Shown: one piece after another, positions 1 through 9,079 of the stretch | Position numbering within the stretch: position 1 is the stretch's first letter | Layout of the letters: each line of letters opens with the position of its first letter | From: Chitinophaga sp. | GTDB lineage: Bacteria > Bacteroidota > Bacteroidia > Chitinophagales > Chitinophagaceae | Length of the DNA: 64,000 nt | Assembly: GCF_019236475.1 (NCBI RefSeq) | Contig: NZ_JAFAIX010000004.1 | Coordinates: 62,001 to 126,000 of the forward strand | Reading direction: 5' to 3' | Position numbers and translations under genes: made by a program | Notes under the pieces: model-generated | The model's database searches: none | The model's input: the letters and a program-made list of their open reading frames with translations, nothing else | What the model was told of the DNA's origin: nothing

Positions 1-1
1 G

Positions 2-1408
2 ATGGGCTCGATGGCATATGGCATGAAAGACATGCAATATCCGAAGGTATTCCAGGTAAAAGAGAATGTGAGTGTACCTACCGATTATTATAATGTGTTG
101 TATGGAGACCACAAGTCATCTGACATAATCGGCTCTGACAGCTTGTTTGCGATTCCTCGATCTGTTTCACCCCCATCGGACCCTAAGCATTTCCGTATTC
201 GCTTGCTGAACCTTAGTTCTGCACCGGATAAAGTGGGATTGGAAGGGAATATGACACTGGTGTTTGCAGACGGTACGCCCGTTAGTGGCATGACCAGTCA
301 TGTAGCCACTGGTAACTACTCCGACTATACCGAATTACCTTATGGTACCTATCAGTTCAAAGTAATCACAGATGACGGTAAAGTATTGCCGGCAGTACCT
401 GTGAACCCAGATGAGCAACTGAAAACACTGAATGGCACCACCGCCACCATGACAGTAGGGAATAATCCGCCAACAGATTTATGGCTGACCTATGCCCCTA
501 GTCAGACCTTCCAACCCGGAGGCGTATATACGGTGATGGTCTGTGCTAGCAGTGCTTTCGATTACTATCCAGCAGGAAATAATACCAGTAGCCAGACAAC
601 GCTGAATGCCTATCGTATTATCCCGGATATTAAGGAGTCCCTGAATATCACTTGGGGTAGGATACAAGCAGTCAATGCATACCCTAGCAATAATATCCGT
701 GTTAGCGTGGATAATCAGCCGATACAGGAAGATGTATTGGCCTTTGGGAATGCGTCTCCCTATAAAATCTTTATCACTGGCAATCATATCATACAGGTTA
801 CGGACGCTAGTGGTAAATCGCTGGGATCCACTACTGTGAATATTTCCGGCAGTGATAACTACAGTATCTGGTGTTATCCGGATGCCACAGGCCAACCTGT
901 GGTAAAAGCCGTTGCCAATAACCTCAGTGGTAGTTTTTACGCCAATCGCAACAATAGTGGGGATGATGGCTCTGCCAATCAATTCAAGGTAACCATGCCT
1001 TTCTGGATTCGCTTCCTGAACCTGAGTACAGATATCCCTGAAGTAACCTTTACGGGTGCGGATGGCCAGTTGTTGAACAGCTTCCTTACTTATAGCGGAA
1101 CTGCCAGTCAGCGCTTACAACAAGGGCAAATTATCACTACCAACCCATATATGTTGTTTAGTCCTGTGCTCGGTGTAAACAAGCTACAGGCGTATGCATC
1201 AGGGCCTAATATGTTACCAGGTAACTGGATTCAAGCGATTCCTTCATTGAAGGGTACTGATTTTATCGCTCGCCCAGACCTATATAAAACCGTCAACCTG
1301 CCACCTTATGAATGTGGCGTGTATACGGTAGCGTTAGTAGGTTCTTTGAATCCTAAGAAAGCAGGAGACGTACCTGCGAAAATGATCATCATTAAGCATA
1401 ACCAATAA
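2..1408 (+). CDS. DUF4397-type surface protein, 5' end cut by the window
   Basis: The reading frame is open from the first bases and the protein has no signal peptide or lipobox, so the real start most likely lies upstream of the window; 468 residues are visible. Segments around residues 60-130 and 330-400 (R-x-R-L-L-N-L-S, then a GNYSDYTELPYGTYQFKV-like strand) resemble the DUF4397 beta-sandwich found in secreted bacterial proteins. The gene is followed after 9 bases by a lipoprotein gene and heads the visible part of a seven-gene surface operon that ends at 11.25 kb. Probable location is the outer membrane or cell surface; the molecular function is unknown. The DUF4397 assignment is by eye. 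Confidence 0.75.
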   Translation: MGSMAYGMKDMQYPKVFQVKENVSVPTDYYNVLYGDHKSSDIIGSDSLFAIPRSVSPPSDPKHFRIRLLNLSSAPDKVGLEGNMTLVFADGTPVSGMTSHVATGNYSDYTELPYGTYQFKVITDDGKVLPAVPVNPDEQLKTLNGTTATMTVGNNPPTDLWLTYAPSQTFQPGGVYTVMVCASSAFDYYPAGNNTSSQTTLNAYRIIPDIKESLNITWGRIQAVNAYPSNNIRVSVDNQPIQEDVLAFGNASPYKIFITGNHIIQVTDASGKSLGSTTVNISGSDNYSIWCYPDATGQPVVKAVANNLSGSFYANRNNSGDDGSANQFKVTMPFWIRFLNLSTDIPEVTFTGADGQLLNSFLTYSGTASQRLQQGQIITTNPYMLFSPVLGVNKLQAYASGPNMLPGNWIQAIPSLKGTDFIARPDLYKTVNLPPYECGVYTVALVGSLNPKKAGDVPAKMIIIKHNQ

Positions 1409-1417
1409 TTCACTGCA

Positions 1418-2578
1418 ATGAAAATAACATATCACTTCCTGTTGCGATGGATGGCTGGTGCAGTACTGTTACTAACTGCATGCAGGAAAACAGATTTCCC
1501 GGAAGTAAGTTCCCCGGCCTATCTGCGGGTATTCAATTGCCTGACTTATAATATCACTATTGCCAATAAAGATGCACCGCAACCATTTCTGACCATGCTG
1601 GTAGATCCACAATTGGATGCTTCCGGTGCGCCTATAGGAGCGGCTATCACTTTCGATTTCATGGATGTACGCGGCGAACTGGCCCGTCCTTACCCGGATG
1701 CAGGTAATACCGCGCTGTTCCAGAAAGATTTCCCAGGAACCGCCAAAATCCCTGTGGGGCCTATTGTTAACGGTTATGACCTTTCCGGTTATGGGATGAT
1801 CAGCAGTGGTACACACCGTTTCATGTTTGTGACGAGGCCACGTAGTACCCAGGCATTCTACTCGCTGTCTGCGGACATCCGTAAGCATATATTGGTGGAT
1901 ACTACGGTAAGACTGGATCAAGGAGAAGTATATACGATGAATGTGTTGGAACAGTCTATCTATACGAGGAAAACAGGCGTTTATCTGCGCCAGGAACAGT
2001 TTACAAAATTGCCTTTGTCGGACTCCCTGGTATATGTAAATTTTTATAACCTCAGCTCAGAGGGCTTTTCAGATACTTACAACTATGGCGCGTTGAATTC
2101 TTGGTTTAACCGGGCGATACGTGATACTATGAACGTATACTATTCCCTGTTTGCTACCAATAGAAGAAGTATCAATGGCTACAGGAACGTATTCACGTCT
2201 AAGCTGATTCGTTCACAGGACCCGGTGGTACATCCGTATAGTAGTTTCCCTTTATTCCCGGATACCACTGCTAGTCATATCTACGCCGGTACTACAGGAC
2301 AGGTGCTTACCTTCTTGCTGCCTGGTGTACCGCCTGAAACGCCGTTTGGTAATAACCAGGAAAGCTATGGCCTGTTTACTTCGCTGGCCATTGGTCCGGA
2401 AGCGCCGATTGGGGTATTCAATACCATGGCAGATATCAATAGCGGATTAGTGATATCTATTCGCTCTGGTAAATATAATCCACGCTCATTTGCCACTGTC
2501 AATACGGTGGAATACGTTAACGGGAACTTGTATATCACTACGCTGCAACGCAGGTATGATCCTCCCATTTACAATTAA
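1418..2578 (+). CDS. Lipoprotein of the FAS1/TonB operon, DUF4397-like
   Basis: A 386-residue secreted lipoprotein: the N-terminus has a hydrophobic stretch ending in the lipobox LLTAC (Cys about residue 22) followed by Arg-Lys, the usual Bacteroidota lipoprotein form. The mature part is beta-rich with strands such as YLRVFNCL and VYVNFYNLSS that recall the neighbouring DUF4397-type protein, so the two may be distant paralogues. It lies 9 bases after the previous gene and 7 bases before the next one, hence co-transcribed. It probably sits on the outer membrane with the FAS1 lipoproteins and the TonB receptor encoded downstream. Substrate or partner cannot be read from the sequence. Confidence 0.75.
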   Translation: MKITYHFLLRWMAGAVLLLTACRKTDFPEVSSPAYLRVFNCLTYNITIANKDAPQPFLTMLVDPQLDASGAPIGAAITFDFMDVRGELARPYPDAGNTALFQKDFPGTAKIPVGPIVNGYDLSGYGMISSGTHRFMFVTRPRSTQAFYSLSADIRKHILVDTTVRLDQGEVYTMNVLEQSIYTRKTGVYLRQEQFTKLPLSDSLVYVNFYNLSSEGFSDTYNYGALNSWFNRAIRDTMNVYYSLFATNRRSINGYRNVFTSKLIRSQDPVVHPYSSFPLFPDTTASHIYAGTTGQVLTFLLPGVPPETPFGNNQESYGLFTSLAIGPEAPIGVFNTMADINSGLVISIRSGKYNPRSFATVNTVEYVNGNLYITTLQRRYDPPIYN

Positions 2579-2585
2579 TCTGATT

Positions 2586-3611
2586 ATGAAACGTAGTACC
2601 ATACTATATATGCTGTTGATTTTCCTGGGAGCTGCCAGTTGCCGGAAAACAGATCTGACAGTAGAACAGGAACGCAATAGTGAAATCAGATCGGCGGGGG
2701 ATTTTATCCGCAATAACTATGATCTGAGCCTGCTGGCAGCGGCTTTACAACAAACTGGTTATCTGGATTCCCTGAATGCCACAGATAAACTGTTTACCAT
2801 CTGGGCGCCAGACAACAATGCGTTTAACAACATCGGTATTAAGTCCGCATCAGATTTTAAAGCTATGAATACAGACAGTTTACGTACTGCTGTGAAAAAT
2901 CTCATCATACCAAACCGCGTATACATCACGGATTTGCCATCCCAGTTGGATAATATTTATACCGCATTGGGTGGTGGACCGCTTTATATTTCTGTAGTCG
3001 TACAGGGAAAGAACGCAGATGCGTACAAAACTTCTGTAAGTGGCTGTGATGTATACGATGCGCCTAAACGCAATATCGCGCTGCGTAATGGGGTATTGCA
3101 TGTACTGCAATCTGTGCCTAAAATCATATCAAGTAACATACAGGATTTTATTGCGGCAGATACGAGTCTCACGCTGTTTGCACAGCTCATGAAGAAAACC
3201 GGCCAGTGGGATGCACTGAAAACCGTGCAACCATTGACGGTATATGCCCCGCAGAACAGTGTCTTCCTAAACTATCAACTCACTGCTGATAGTATCAACA
3301 GATTGGATGTAAAGCGATACAGGCCGGTGGCATTCAATGTTTACACATTGGCATTACAGCAGCACCACCTGTTCTCCAACGATCTACAACTGGTAGGTGG
3401 CGCCAACGACAGACTGTTAATAGATGGTTACGGCGTAGCGCCTGCCAAAACTATTACCATCTGGGCGCCAAATGGTAGATGGGGATACCACGGACCCAAT
3501 AATATTGGCATGGCCGGAGGAGACGCTGGTAAAGACTTTCAGCTCAATAACGGGGTGTTGCACCGTATCAATAATATCATGTTGTATCCAGATTCTTTGC
3601 TGATCAAATAA
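2586..3611 (+). CDS. Fasciclin (FAS1) domain lipoprotein 1
   Basis: Encodes 341 residues from ATG 2586; a longer frame exists upstream but the start at 2586 gives a clean signal peptide and lipobox (GAASC, then Arg-Lys) and follows the previous stop by 7 bases. Two FAS1 domains are visible, about residues 35-180 and 185-340, each with the H1-like TIWAPDNNAFNN / TVYAPQNSVF motif and the C-terminal NGVLHVL or NGVLHRI motif. FAS1 domains mediate cell-surface adhesion or ligand binding. It is the first of three adjacent double-FAS1 lipoproteins, which look like diverged duplicates, upstream of a TonB receptor. Surface-exposed outer-membrane location is inferred. Confidence 0.85.
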   Translation: MKRSTILYMLLIFLGAASCRKTDLTVEQERNSEIRSAGDFIRNNYDLSLLAAALQQTGYLDSLNATDKLFTIWAPDNNAFNNIGIKSASDFKAMNTDSLRTAVKNLIIPNRVYITDLPSQLDNIYTALGGGPLYISVVVQGKNADAYKTSVSGCDVYDAPKRNIALRNGVLHVLQSVPKIISSNIQDFIAADTSLTLFAQLMKKTGQWDALKTVQPLTVYAPQNSVFLNYQLTADSINRLDVKRYRPVAFNVYTLALQQHHLFSNDLQLVGGANDRLLIDGYGVAPAKTITIWAPNGRWGYHGPNNIGMAGGDAGKDFQLNNGVLHRINNIMLYPDSLLIK

Positions 3612-3620
3612 CCGGTAATC

Positions 3621-4787
3621 ATGAAATTTAGAAAGATAATATATACACTGGCGTTAGTAGCCACCTGTTGGACGGCCTGTACCCAAAAGGATGCACAGGT
3701 AGCTCCAATCGGTAAGCCCATTGATTATGTAGGCCCGGCTAAAACGATTCGCCAGCTCCTGGACAGCACCAATTGTACTATTTACAAGGCTGCCTGGAAG
3801 AAAATCAATATGGATTCCATCATCAGTGCGCAGGTATTACAAGCCTATACGTTGCTGGTACCCACAGATGCGGCATTTAATAATGCAGGCATCACGTTGG
3901 ATAAAATTGCCAGTATGTCTGTGGAAGACGTGGATACGCTGCTCCTCTTTCATACCTTGAATACTTGGGTGCCAGCGGCTACCATCAAGGGTATCAGTGG
4001 CAGTATGTCCGTAAAAAGCTTGCTGACAAGAGGGGATTTTTCAGATTATAACTCCTGGACTACCTATACCTATTTCCAGTATATCGGCGTGCATAATAAT
4101 CAACTGATGTTGAATGGTAAAGCACATCCATATAAAGCGCTGGAAGGTACGAACGGCACTATTTACCTGCTGGATGAAGTACAGAAAAAGGCAGAAACGG
4201 ATATGATCGATTACCTGCAATCCAGTCCTGATTTCACTTTCCTGTTGGAAGCTTGTCGCATCAACGATAGTATATACCAGCAAACATGGGGGCAGCAAGG
4301 ATTTCTGAAGTTACTGACCACCAGTACCAGATGTTCTCCTTTTACCTTTTTTGCGCCTACCAACAGGGCTTTTCAAAAGGCAGGATTCAATACGATTGAT
4401 GATCTGCGCCAAAGAGCGCTCTTGTATGAAGTAGACTGGCCAAATTATGATGATAAAGGCTACTATCGCTATACCTACACCTCGCTGGATACCATGTTGC
4501 TGGCACATCACCTGGATTATACCGGTGCGGAACCGGCGAACTATAACATGGTGATCTTTAGCAATGACATGCAGGATAATCCTTCGTTGTCCAATTTTAT
4601 GATCACACCTGGACGCCAAAGTGGAGAGCCGCCGAAATATATTCGACTGAATTTCTCCAAAACAGGAAATACCATAATGGTAAAAGAAATTGGCAGTACA
4701 GTAGGCGCATTGCCGCTGAAAACAACAGACCTGGTATTCCGGAATGGTGTGATGCACATTATAGACGATGGATTGCTGCATCAATAA
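3621..4787 (+). CDS. Fasciclin (FAS1) domain lipoprotein 2
   Basis: A 388-residue lipoprotein with lipobox WTAC near residue 20 and two FAS1 domains (about residues 40-195 and 200-388). The diagnostic motifs are present: YTLLVPTDAAFNNAGI and FTFFAPTNRAFQKAGF for the first conserved block, and FRNGVMHIID at the end. It starts 9 bases after the preceding FAS1 gene and is 24 bases before the next, so it belongs to the same operon. The second domain carries a longer loop between the two conserved blocks than its siblings. Role: presumably adhesion or capture of a ligand at the outer membrane; no enzyme motif is seen. Confidence 0.85.
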   Translation: MKFRKIIYTLALVATCWTACTQKDAQVAPIGKPIDYVGPAKTIRQLLDSTNCTIYKAAWKKINMDSIISAQVLQAYTLLVPTDAAFNNAGITLDKIASMSVEDVDTLLLFHTLNTWVPAATIKGISGSMSVKSLLTRGDFSDYNSWTTYTYFQYIGVHNNQLMLNGKAHPYKALEGTNGTIYLLDEVQKKAETDMIDYLQSSPDFTFLLEACRINDSIYQQTWGQQGFLKLLTTSTRCSPFTFFAPTNRAFQKAGFNTIDDLRQRALLYEVDWPNYDDKGYYRYTYTSLDTMLLAHHLDYTGAEPANYNMVIFSNDMQDNPSLSNFMITPGRQSGEPPKYIRLNFSKTGNTIMVKEIGSTVGALPLKTTDLVFRNGVMHIIDDGLLHQ

Positions 4788-4811
4788 TTTCTCCTTAAAC
4801 TTTAAGACAAG

Positions 4812-5792
4812 ATGAAAAAACATATACTGTCTGCCGCTTTGCTGCTGTCGCTTTTCGCCTGTAAAAAAGATAAGGAGCCCGCAGCGCCTGTTGGCGGTAG
4901 TACCAATAACCTGCTGTATGTGATAGAAGATAACAAGTTTAACTTCTCTTATTTTAATACAGCCCTCACCGTTACCAACCTGGGTAAAAGTCTTACCGCA
5001 GCGGGGCCATACACCGTATTGATCCCGGATAACAGTGCCTTCCAGCGGGCGGGGTATAATTCCATTGATATGGTATCGCAGGAAAGCGGAATTGTATTGA
5101 AAAATATGGTACAATACCATACCCTGAACGGCCAATGGCAACTGGATAAACTGCCTTATCGTTTTAATCAACAAATCACTACGGTAGCAGGTACACAACT
5201 CTTCGTAACCCACTGGGTAAAAAATAATGATACCATCATCACCATCAATGGCACACGGGTTACGGCTCAGAATATGCCTGCCAGCAATGGTTTGATACAG
5301 GTCATCAATGCGGTGATGCAACCGCTGACGCAGGATAAAATCAGTGACGCTGTTGCAGCAGATCCGTCGCTGACCTTCTTCAATGCCGCACTTCAACAGG
5401 CGGATATGAAAACGTTACTGCGCGGCGATGGACCATTTACCATTTTTGCTCCTAATAATGATGCCTTTAAGAATGCAGGATTCCCATCTACAGACAGTAT
5501 CCGCAATACAGATCCGGCGGTACTGAAAAACCTCCTGCAGTTCCATATCCTGAATAACCGCCGGTTTATATATGACTATGTGCTTTCCACCGGCGACAAT
5601 AATATCACCAGTCAGACAATGTTAAACAACAGTACCACTACGGTTAATCTATTATCTAACGGCGTCGACTATACGGGAATTACAATTCAAGGAGCTGGTA
5701 ATACCACACCCTGTCAGGTGTTGAAATCCAATGTACTAGCCAATAATGGCGTACTGCATGTCATAGACAAGCTATTGATGGAAAACTTCTAA
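4812..5792 (+). CDS. Fasciclin (FAS1) domain lipoprotein 3
   Basis: A 326-residue lipoprotein: signal peptide MKKHILSAALLLSLFAC followed by Lys-Lys, then two FAS1 domains (about residues 35-175 and 178-326). Conserved block 1 appears as YTVLIPDNSAFQRAGY and FTIFAPNNDAFKNAGF; block 2 as NGLIQVINAV and NGVLHVIDKL. This is the most canonical of the three FAS1 proteins of the operon. It is 11 bases before the TonB-dependent receptor gene, which supports a physical partnership, with the lipoprotein acting as surface lid, adhesin or ligand-binding accessory of the receptor; that partnership is inferred from gene order only. Confidence 0.88.
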   Translation: MKKHILSAALLLSLFACKKDKEPAAPVGGSTNNLLYVIEDNKFNFSYFNTALTVTNLGKSLTAAGPYTVLIPDNSAFQRAGYNSIDMVSQESGIVLKNMVQYHTLNGQWQLDKLPYRFNQQITTVAGTQLFVTHWVKNNDTIITINGTRVTAQNMPASNGLIQVINAVMQPLTQDKISDAVAADPSLTFFNAALQQADMKTLLRGDGPFTIFAPNNDAFKNAGFPSTDSIRNTDPAVLKNLLQFHILNNRRFIYDYVLSTGDNNITSQTMLNNSTTTVNLLSNGVDYTGITIQGAGNTTPCQVLKSNVLANNGVLHVIDKLLMENF

Positions 5793-5803
5793 ACGTTAAA
5801 GGA

Positions 5804-8800
5804 ATGAGAAATCTGTATATACTTTGTTTCCTGCTGTGTACATTGTTCGCAGTCAGACTCAGCGCCCAGGAAACCAGTGGCCGTATAGATGGTAAGGTGA
5901 CGGATGCCAAAGGGCAGCCCGTTCCTGGCGCCACCGTATTGGCCATTCATACGCCAACGGGCACCCGCTACGGTACCATCTCCGAACCAGATGGACGTTA
6001 TCACCTCACGGGATTACGTGTAGGCGGTCCGTTTACCATCACTGTATCCATGATGGGCATGGGCACGCAGCAACAAGATGGGATTATGGTCCGACTCGGA
6101 GAACCATTAATCATCAACCTGGTATTGGCCGATGATAAAAAGCAATTATCTGAAGTAGTGGTAAAAGGTAAGAAAACGCCAGCGGCGAGCGCTTATGGCG
6201 CTGGACAGAATATTAGCGCCGTGCAACTGCGTAATATGCCTACCATCAACCGTAGCATCCAGGATATGACGCGGATGGTACCACAAGGCTCGAAAGATAA
6301 CAGCTTTGCCGGCACCAACTTCCGCTATAACAACGTTACCCTGGATGGCGCCATCAATAATGACGCTATTGGCTTTAGTCCTTCTACAGGCGGTATCACC
6401 GGTACTTCCGGTATGCCAGGCGCCAGTACACATACCAATCCGGTATCCCTGGATGCGATTGAAGATATGCAAGTATACCTGGCGCCATTCGATGTGAAAA
6501 TCGGAAACTTTACAGGTGGTAGTATCAACGCTGTAACACGCAGTGGTAGCAATACTTTCACAGGTTCCGTTTATGCGATGGGTAGAAATGCAGGGATGGT
6601 TGGTAAAGACAAAGCGGGGAAGCTGGGGAAGATGAATGCTGATTTTTATGATTATCAAACCGGGATCAGATTGGGCTTTCCTATCATTAAGGATAAGCTG
6701 TTCTTCTTTACCAACGAAGAAATAACTGGCCGTCAGGATCCTACCCAGTTGATGACTGGTCAACAGGAAACAGCGCAAATCCTCAGCGTAAAAGATGAGG
6801 AAAATATCCGCAATGCAACCCTACAACGCTATGGCAATGCATTCGATCCAGGTACTGGAGGTATTTACAACGCTTCCAGCAAGTCTGCCAAGTTTTTTAA
6901 CCGATTGGATTGGAACATCAATTCCAAAAATCAGTTATCTATTCGTAATAATACCATCCTGTCCGATGCCCTCATCATGGACCGGGATCAACAGGATTTC
7001 CGGTTTACCAGCATGGCTTACAAACAGACGAATAACCAAACCTCCACGGTCGCGGAACTGAAAACCCGCTTTTCGCCTAAACTGGCCAACAGCCTGATTG
7101 TGGGGTATACGGTGGTAAATGATAAAAGAGATCCACAGTCGAATCCCGCACTGCCACAGGTGCAGATCATGGGGCGCACGCCTGGTACCACTATTTACTT
7201 AGGTACGGATAGAGAGGCCGCCATCTTCAACATGCAGCAACGCACCTGGGAGATCACAGATAACTTCACGATGTATAAAGGAAAACATACTTTCCTTTTT
7301 GGTACGCATAATGAATTGTATCATGTGAAATATGGCTTTGTAAACAGTTGGAACGGACGTGTAGACTATCTCAGCATCGATGACTACCTGAATAACAATC
7401 CTTGGAGAGTAAGAGGAAATTATAATTATACAGATAATAGTAGAGACTACATTCTGTCGCATCCACAGTCGTTTAACGTAGATCTGATGAGTGTTTACGC
7501 CCAAGATGAAATCCAACTGACGGATAAACTGCGTTTGACGCCGGGTATACGTGCCGACTATACGTTGCTTCCACAAGCGCCACTGCTGAGCGATAAAACG
7601 AGAACGGCGATACAGGATGGATTCTTGGGTAACACCTACTACTATACGCCGTTAAATCATATTACGAACAATTATTTTGATAAAGTACAGATCTCACCTC
7701 GATTAGGTTTCCGCTACGACTGGTTAGGTAATCAGCGACTGATATTACGCGGAGGGGTGGGTATGTTCACTGGCCGTATTCCATTGGCATGGCTGGCTTA
7801 CGCCTACTACAATAACGGGGATAGTTATGGCTCTTTCGATCAGAAAGCAGATCAGCAGGTATTTGTAAAAGGAACCGATCCATTGAAACCTGGTAAGAAT
7901 GGCATTGCAGATTTCATTGAACAGAATGGAGCAGTGATCAATAACAAGAATGGAGGTAAAACACAGGTAGATGTGGTGGATAATGGTTTCGTGATGCCTA
8001 AAGTAGTGCGTGCCAGCCTGGCGATGGATTATACTACGGAGAACGGCTATAAGTTCACCGTGGAAGGTATTTATACCAAGAGTTTAAAAGATGTGATGTT
8101 CCAGCAGGTAAACATCAAGGACGATCCGAAGTATTACGGATATGATGTCTCTATGAAACAGCCTGTTTACGCTGGTTCTATAGATCCTCGTTTTGCCAAT
8201 GCCTATGAGCTGAGCAATACCCGGAAAGGATATCGGTATAGTCTTACAGGTAGCGTATCCCGTAATTATAAAATGGGGCTGAATATAAACCTGGCTTATA
8301 CCTATGGTGAGTCTAAAGACATTTCCAATGGTATCCGTAACTCTATGGAAAGTAACTGGCAGTTGAATCAGGCATTGAATCCGAACAATCCGGAACTGGC
8401 CTATTCCAATTTTGATATTCGTCATCGTATAGTGGTAAGGGCTGATTACCGCAAGGCCTGGAACAGTCGCTGGGTAAGCAACCTGGCGCTGTTTCTCAGT
8501 GCCCAGTCGGGTTCTCCATTTACATACGGCATCGTGAACAATAGTACTCAAGGATTGCCGCAGCAGGTGAGCCTGATATACATTCCGCAGGCAAAAGACG
8601 CCATCAATTACTTCCAGGATTACACCGATGCATCAGGTAATGTAGTAACGGCACAGGCCCAAGCAGACGCCTTTAATCGCTATGTAGATGGTAATGCTTA
8701 CTTGCGCTCTCGTCGTGGCGATTTTACAGAAAGAAATAGAGGACGTACACCATGGAATACGCAGGCTGATTTTCATTTCGCGCAGGAATATCATCTTTCT

Positions 8801-9064
8801 GCTAAACCTGGTAGCAGCTACCTGACATTCACCCTCGATATCATGAACGTGACAAACCTGCTGAACAAAGAGTGGGGAAGGAGCTACTTCTCGCCGAATA
8901 CCTTCAACTCTACTGCCAGCGTGGGATTGACGCCAGTATATCCTGGTCGTCAGACGAAGGAGAATACGCCGGTATATCAGTTTACAGATCCTGGACAGCC
9001 GTATGCAATCGACTTTTTCAATTCCCGATATCAGTTGCAGATGGGGCTGCGCTATTCCTTCTAA
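5804..9064 (+). CDS. Oar-like TonB-dependent outer-membrane receptor
   Basis: A 1086-residue outer-membrane protein. Order of parts: signal peptide (cleavage after LSA, about residue 21), carboxypeptidase-regulatory-like beta-sandwich (about 27-110, with GKVTDAKGQPVPGATV), plug domain (about 115-250, NRSIQDMTRMVP and IEDMQVYLAPFDVKIGNFTG) and a large C-terminal beta-barrel ending in the aromatic LGLRYSF-type signature (MGLRYSF). The plug motifs and the RRGDFTERNRGRTPW segment are typical of the Oar branch rather than SusC, and no SusD partner is encoded nearby. It should import or secrete an unknown substrate with energy from TonB-ExbBD. The FAS1 lipoproteins upstream are probable accessory proteins. 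Confidence 0.9.
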   Translation: MRNLYILCFLLCTLFAVRLSAQETSGRIDGKVTDAKGQPVPGATVLAIHTPTGTRYGTISEPDGRYHLTGLRVGGPFTITVSMMGMGTQQQDGIMVRLGEPLIINLVLADDKKQLSEVVVKGKKTPAASAYGAGQNISAVQLRNMPTINRSIQDMTRMVPQGSKDNSFAGTNFRYNNVTLDGAINNDAIGFSPSTGGITGTSGMPGASTHTNPVSLDAIEDMQVYLAPFDVKIGNFTGGSINAVTRSGSNTFTGSVYAMGRNAGMVGKDKAGKLGKMNADFYDYQTGIRLGFPIIKDKLFFFTNEEITGRQDPTQLMTGQQETAQILSVKDEENIRNATLQRYGNAFDPGTGGIYNASSKSAKFFNRLDWNINSKNQLSIRNNTILSDALIMDRDQQDFRFTSMAYKQTNNQTSTVAELKTRFSPKLANSLIVGYTVVNDKRDPQSNPALPQVQIMGRTPGTTIYLGTDREAAIFNMQQRTWEITDNFTMYKGKHTFLFGTHNELYHVKYGFVNSWNGRVDYLSIDDYLNNNPWRVRGNYNYTDNSRDYILSHPQSFNVDLMSVYAQDEIQLTDKLRLTPGIRADYTLLPQAPLLSDKTRTAIQDGFLGNTYYYTPLNHITNNYFDKVQISPRLGFRYDWLGNQRLILRGGVGMFTGRIPLAWLAYAYYNNGDSYGSFDQKADQQVFVKGTDPLKPGKNGIADFIEQNGAVINNKNGGKTQVDVVDNGFVMPKVVRASLAMDYTTENGYKFTVEGIYTKSLKDVMFQQVNIKDDPKYYGYDVSMKQPVYAGSIDPRFANAYELSNTRKGYRYSLTGSVSRNYKMGLNINLAYTYGESKDISNGIRNSMESNWQLNQALNPNNPELAYSNFDIRHRIVVRADYRKAWNSRWVSNLALFLSAQSGSPFTYGIVNNSTQGLPQQVSLIYIPQAKDAINYFQDYTDASGNVVTAQAQADAFNRYVDGNAYLRSRRGDFTERNRGRTPWNTQADFHFAQEYHLSAKPGSSYLTFTLDIMNVTNLLNKEWGRSYFSPNTFNSTASVGLTPVYPGRQTKENTPVYQFTDPGQPYAIDFFNSRYQLQMGLRYSF

Positions 9065-9079
9065 TTTAAATCAAAACAG

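Noticed and set aside
4311..5396. 361-codon minus-strand frame opposite two FAS1 genes
   Set aside because: It is antisense to two well-supported lipoprotein genes and its composition (His/Ile/Arg-rich) is that of a shadow frame.
5804..9064. SusC/SusD polysaccharide-utilisation locus
   Set aside because: The receptor has Oar-type rather than SusC-type plug motifs and no SusD or glycosidase gene belongs to the operon.
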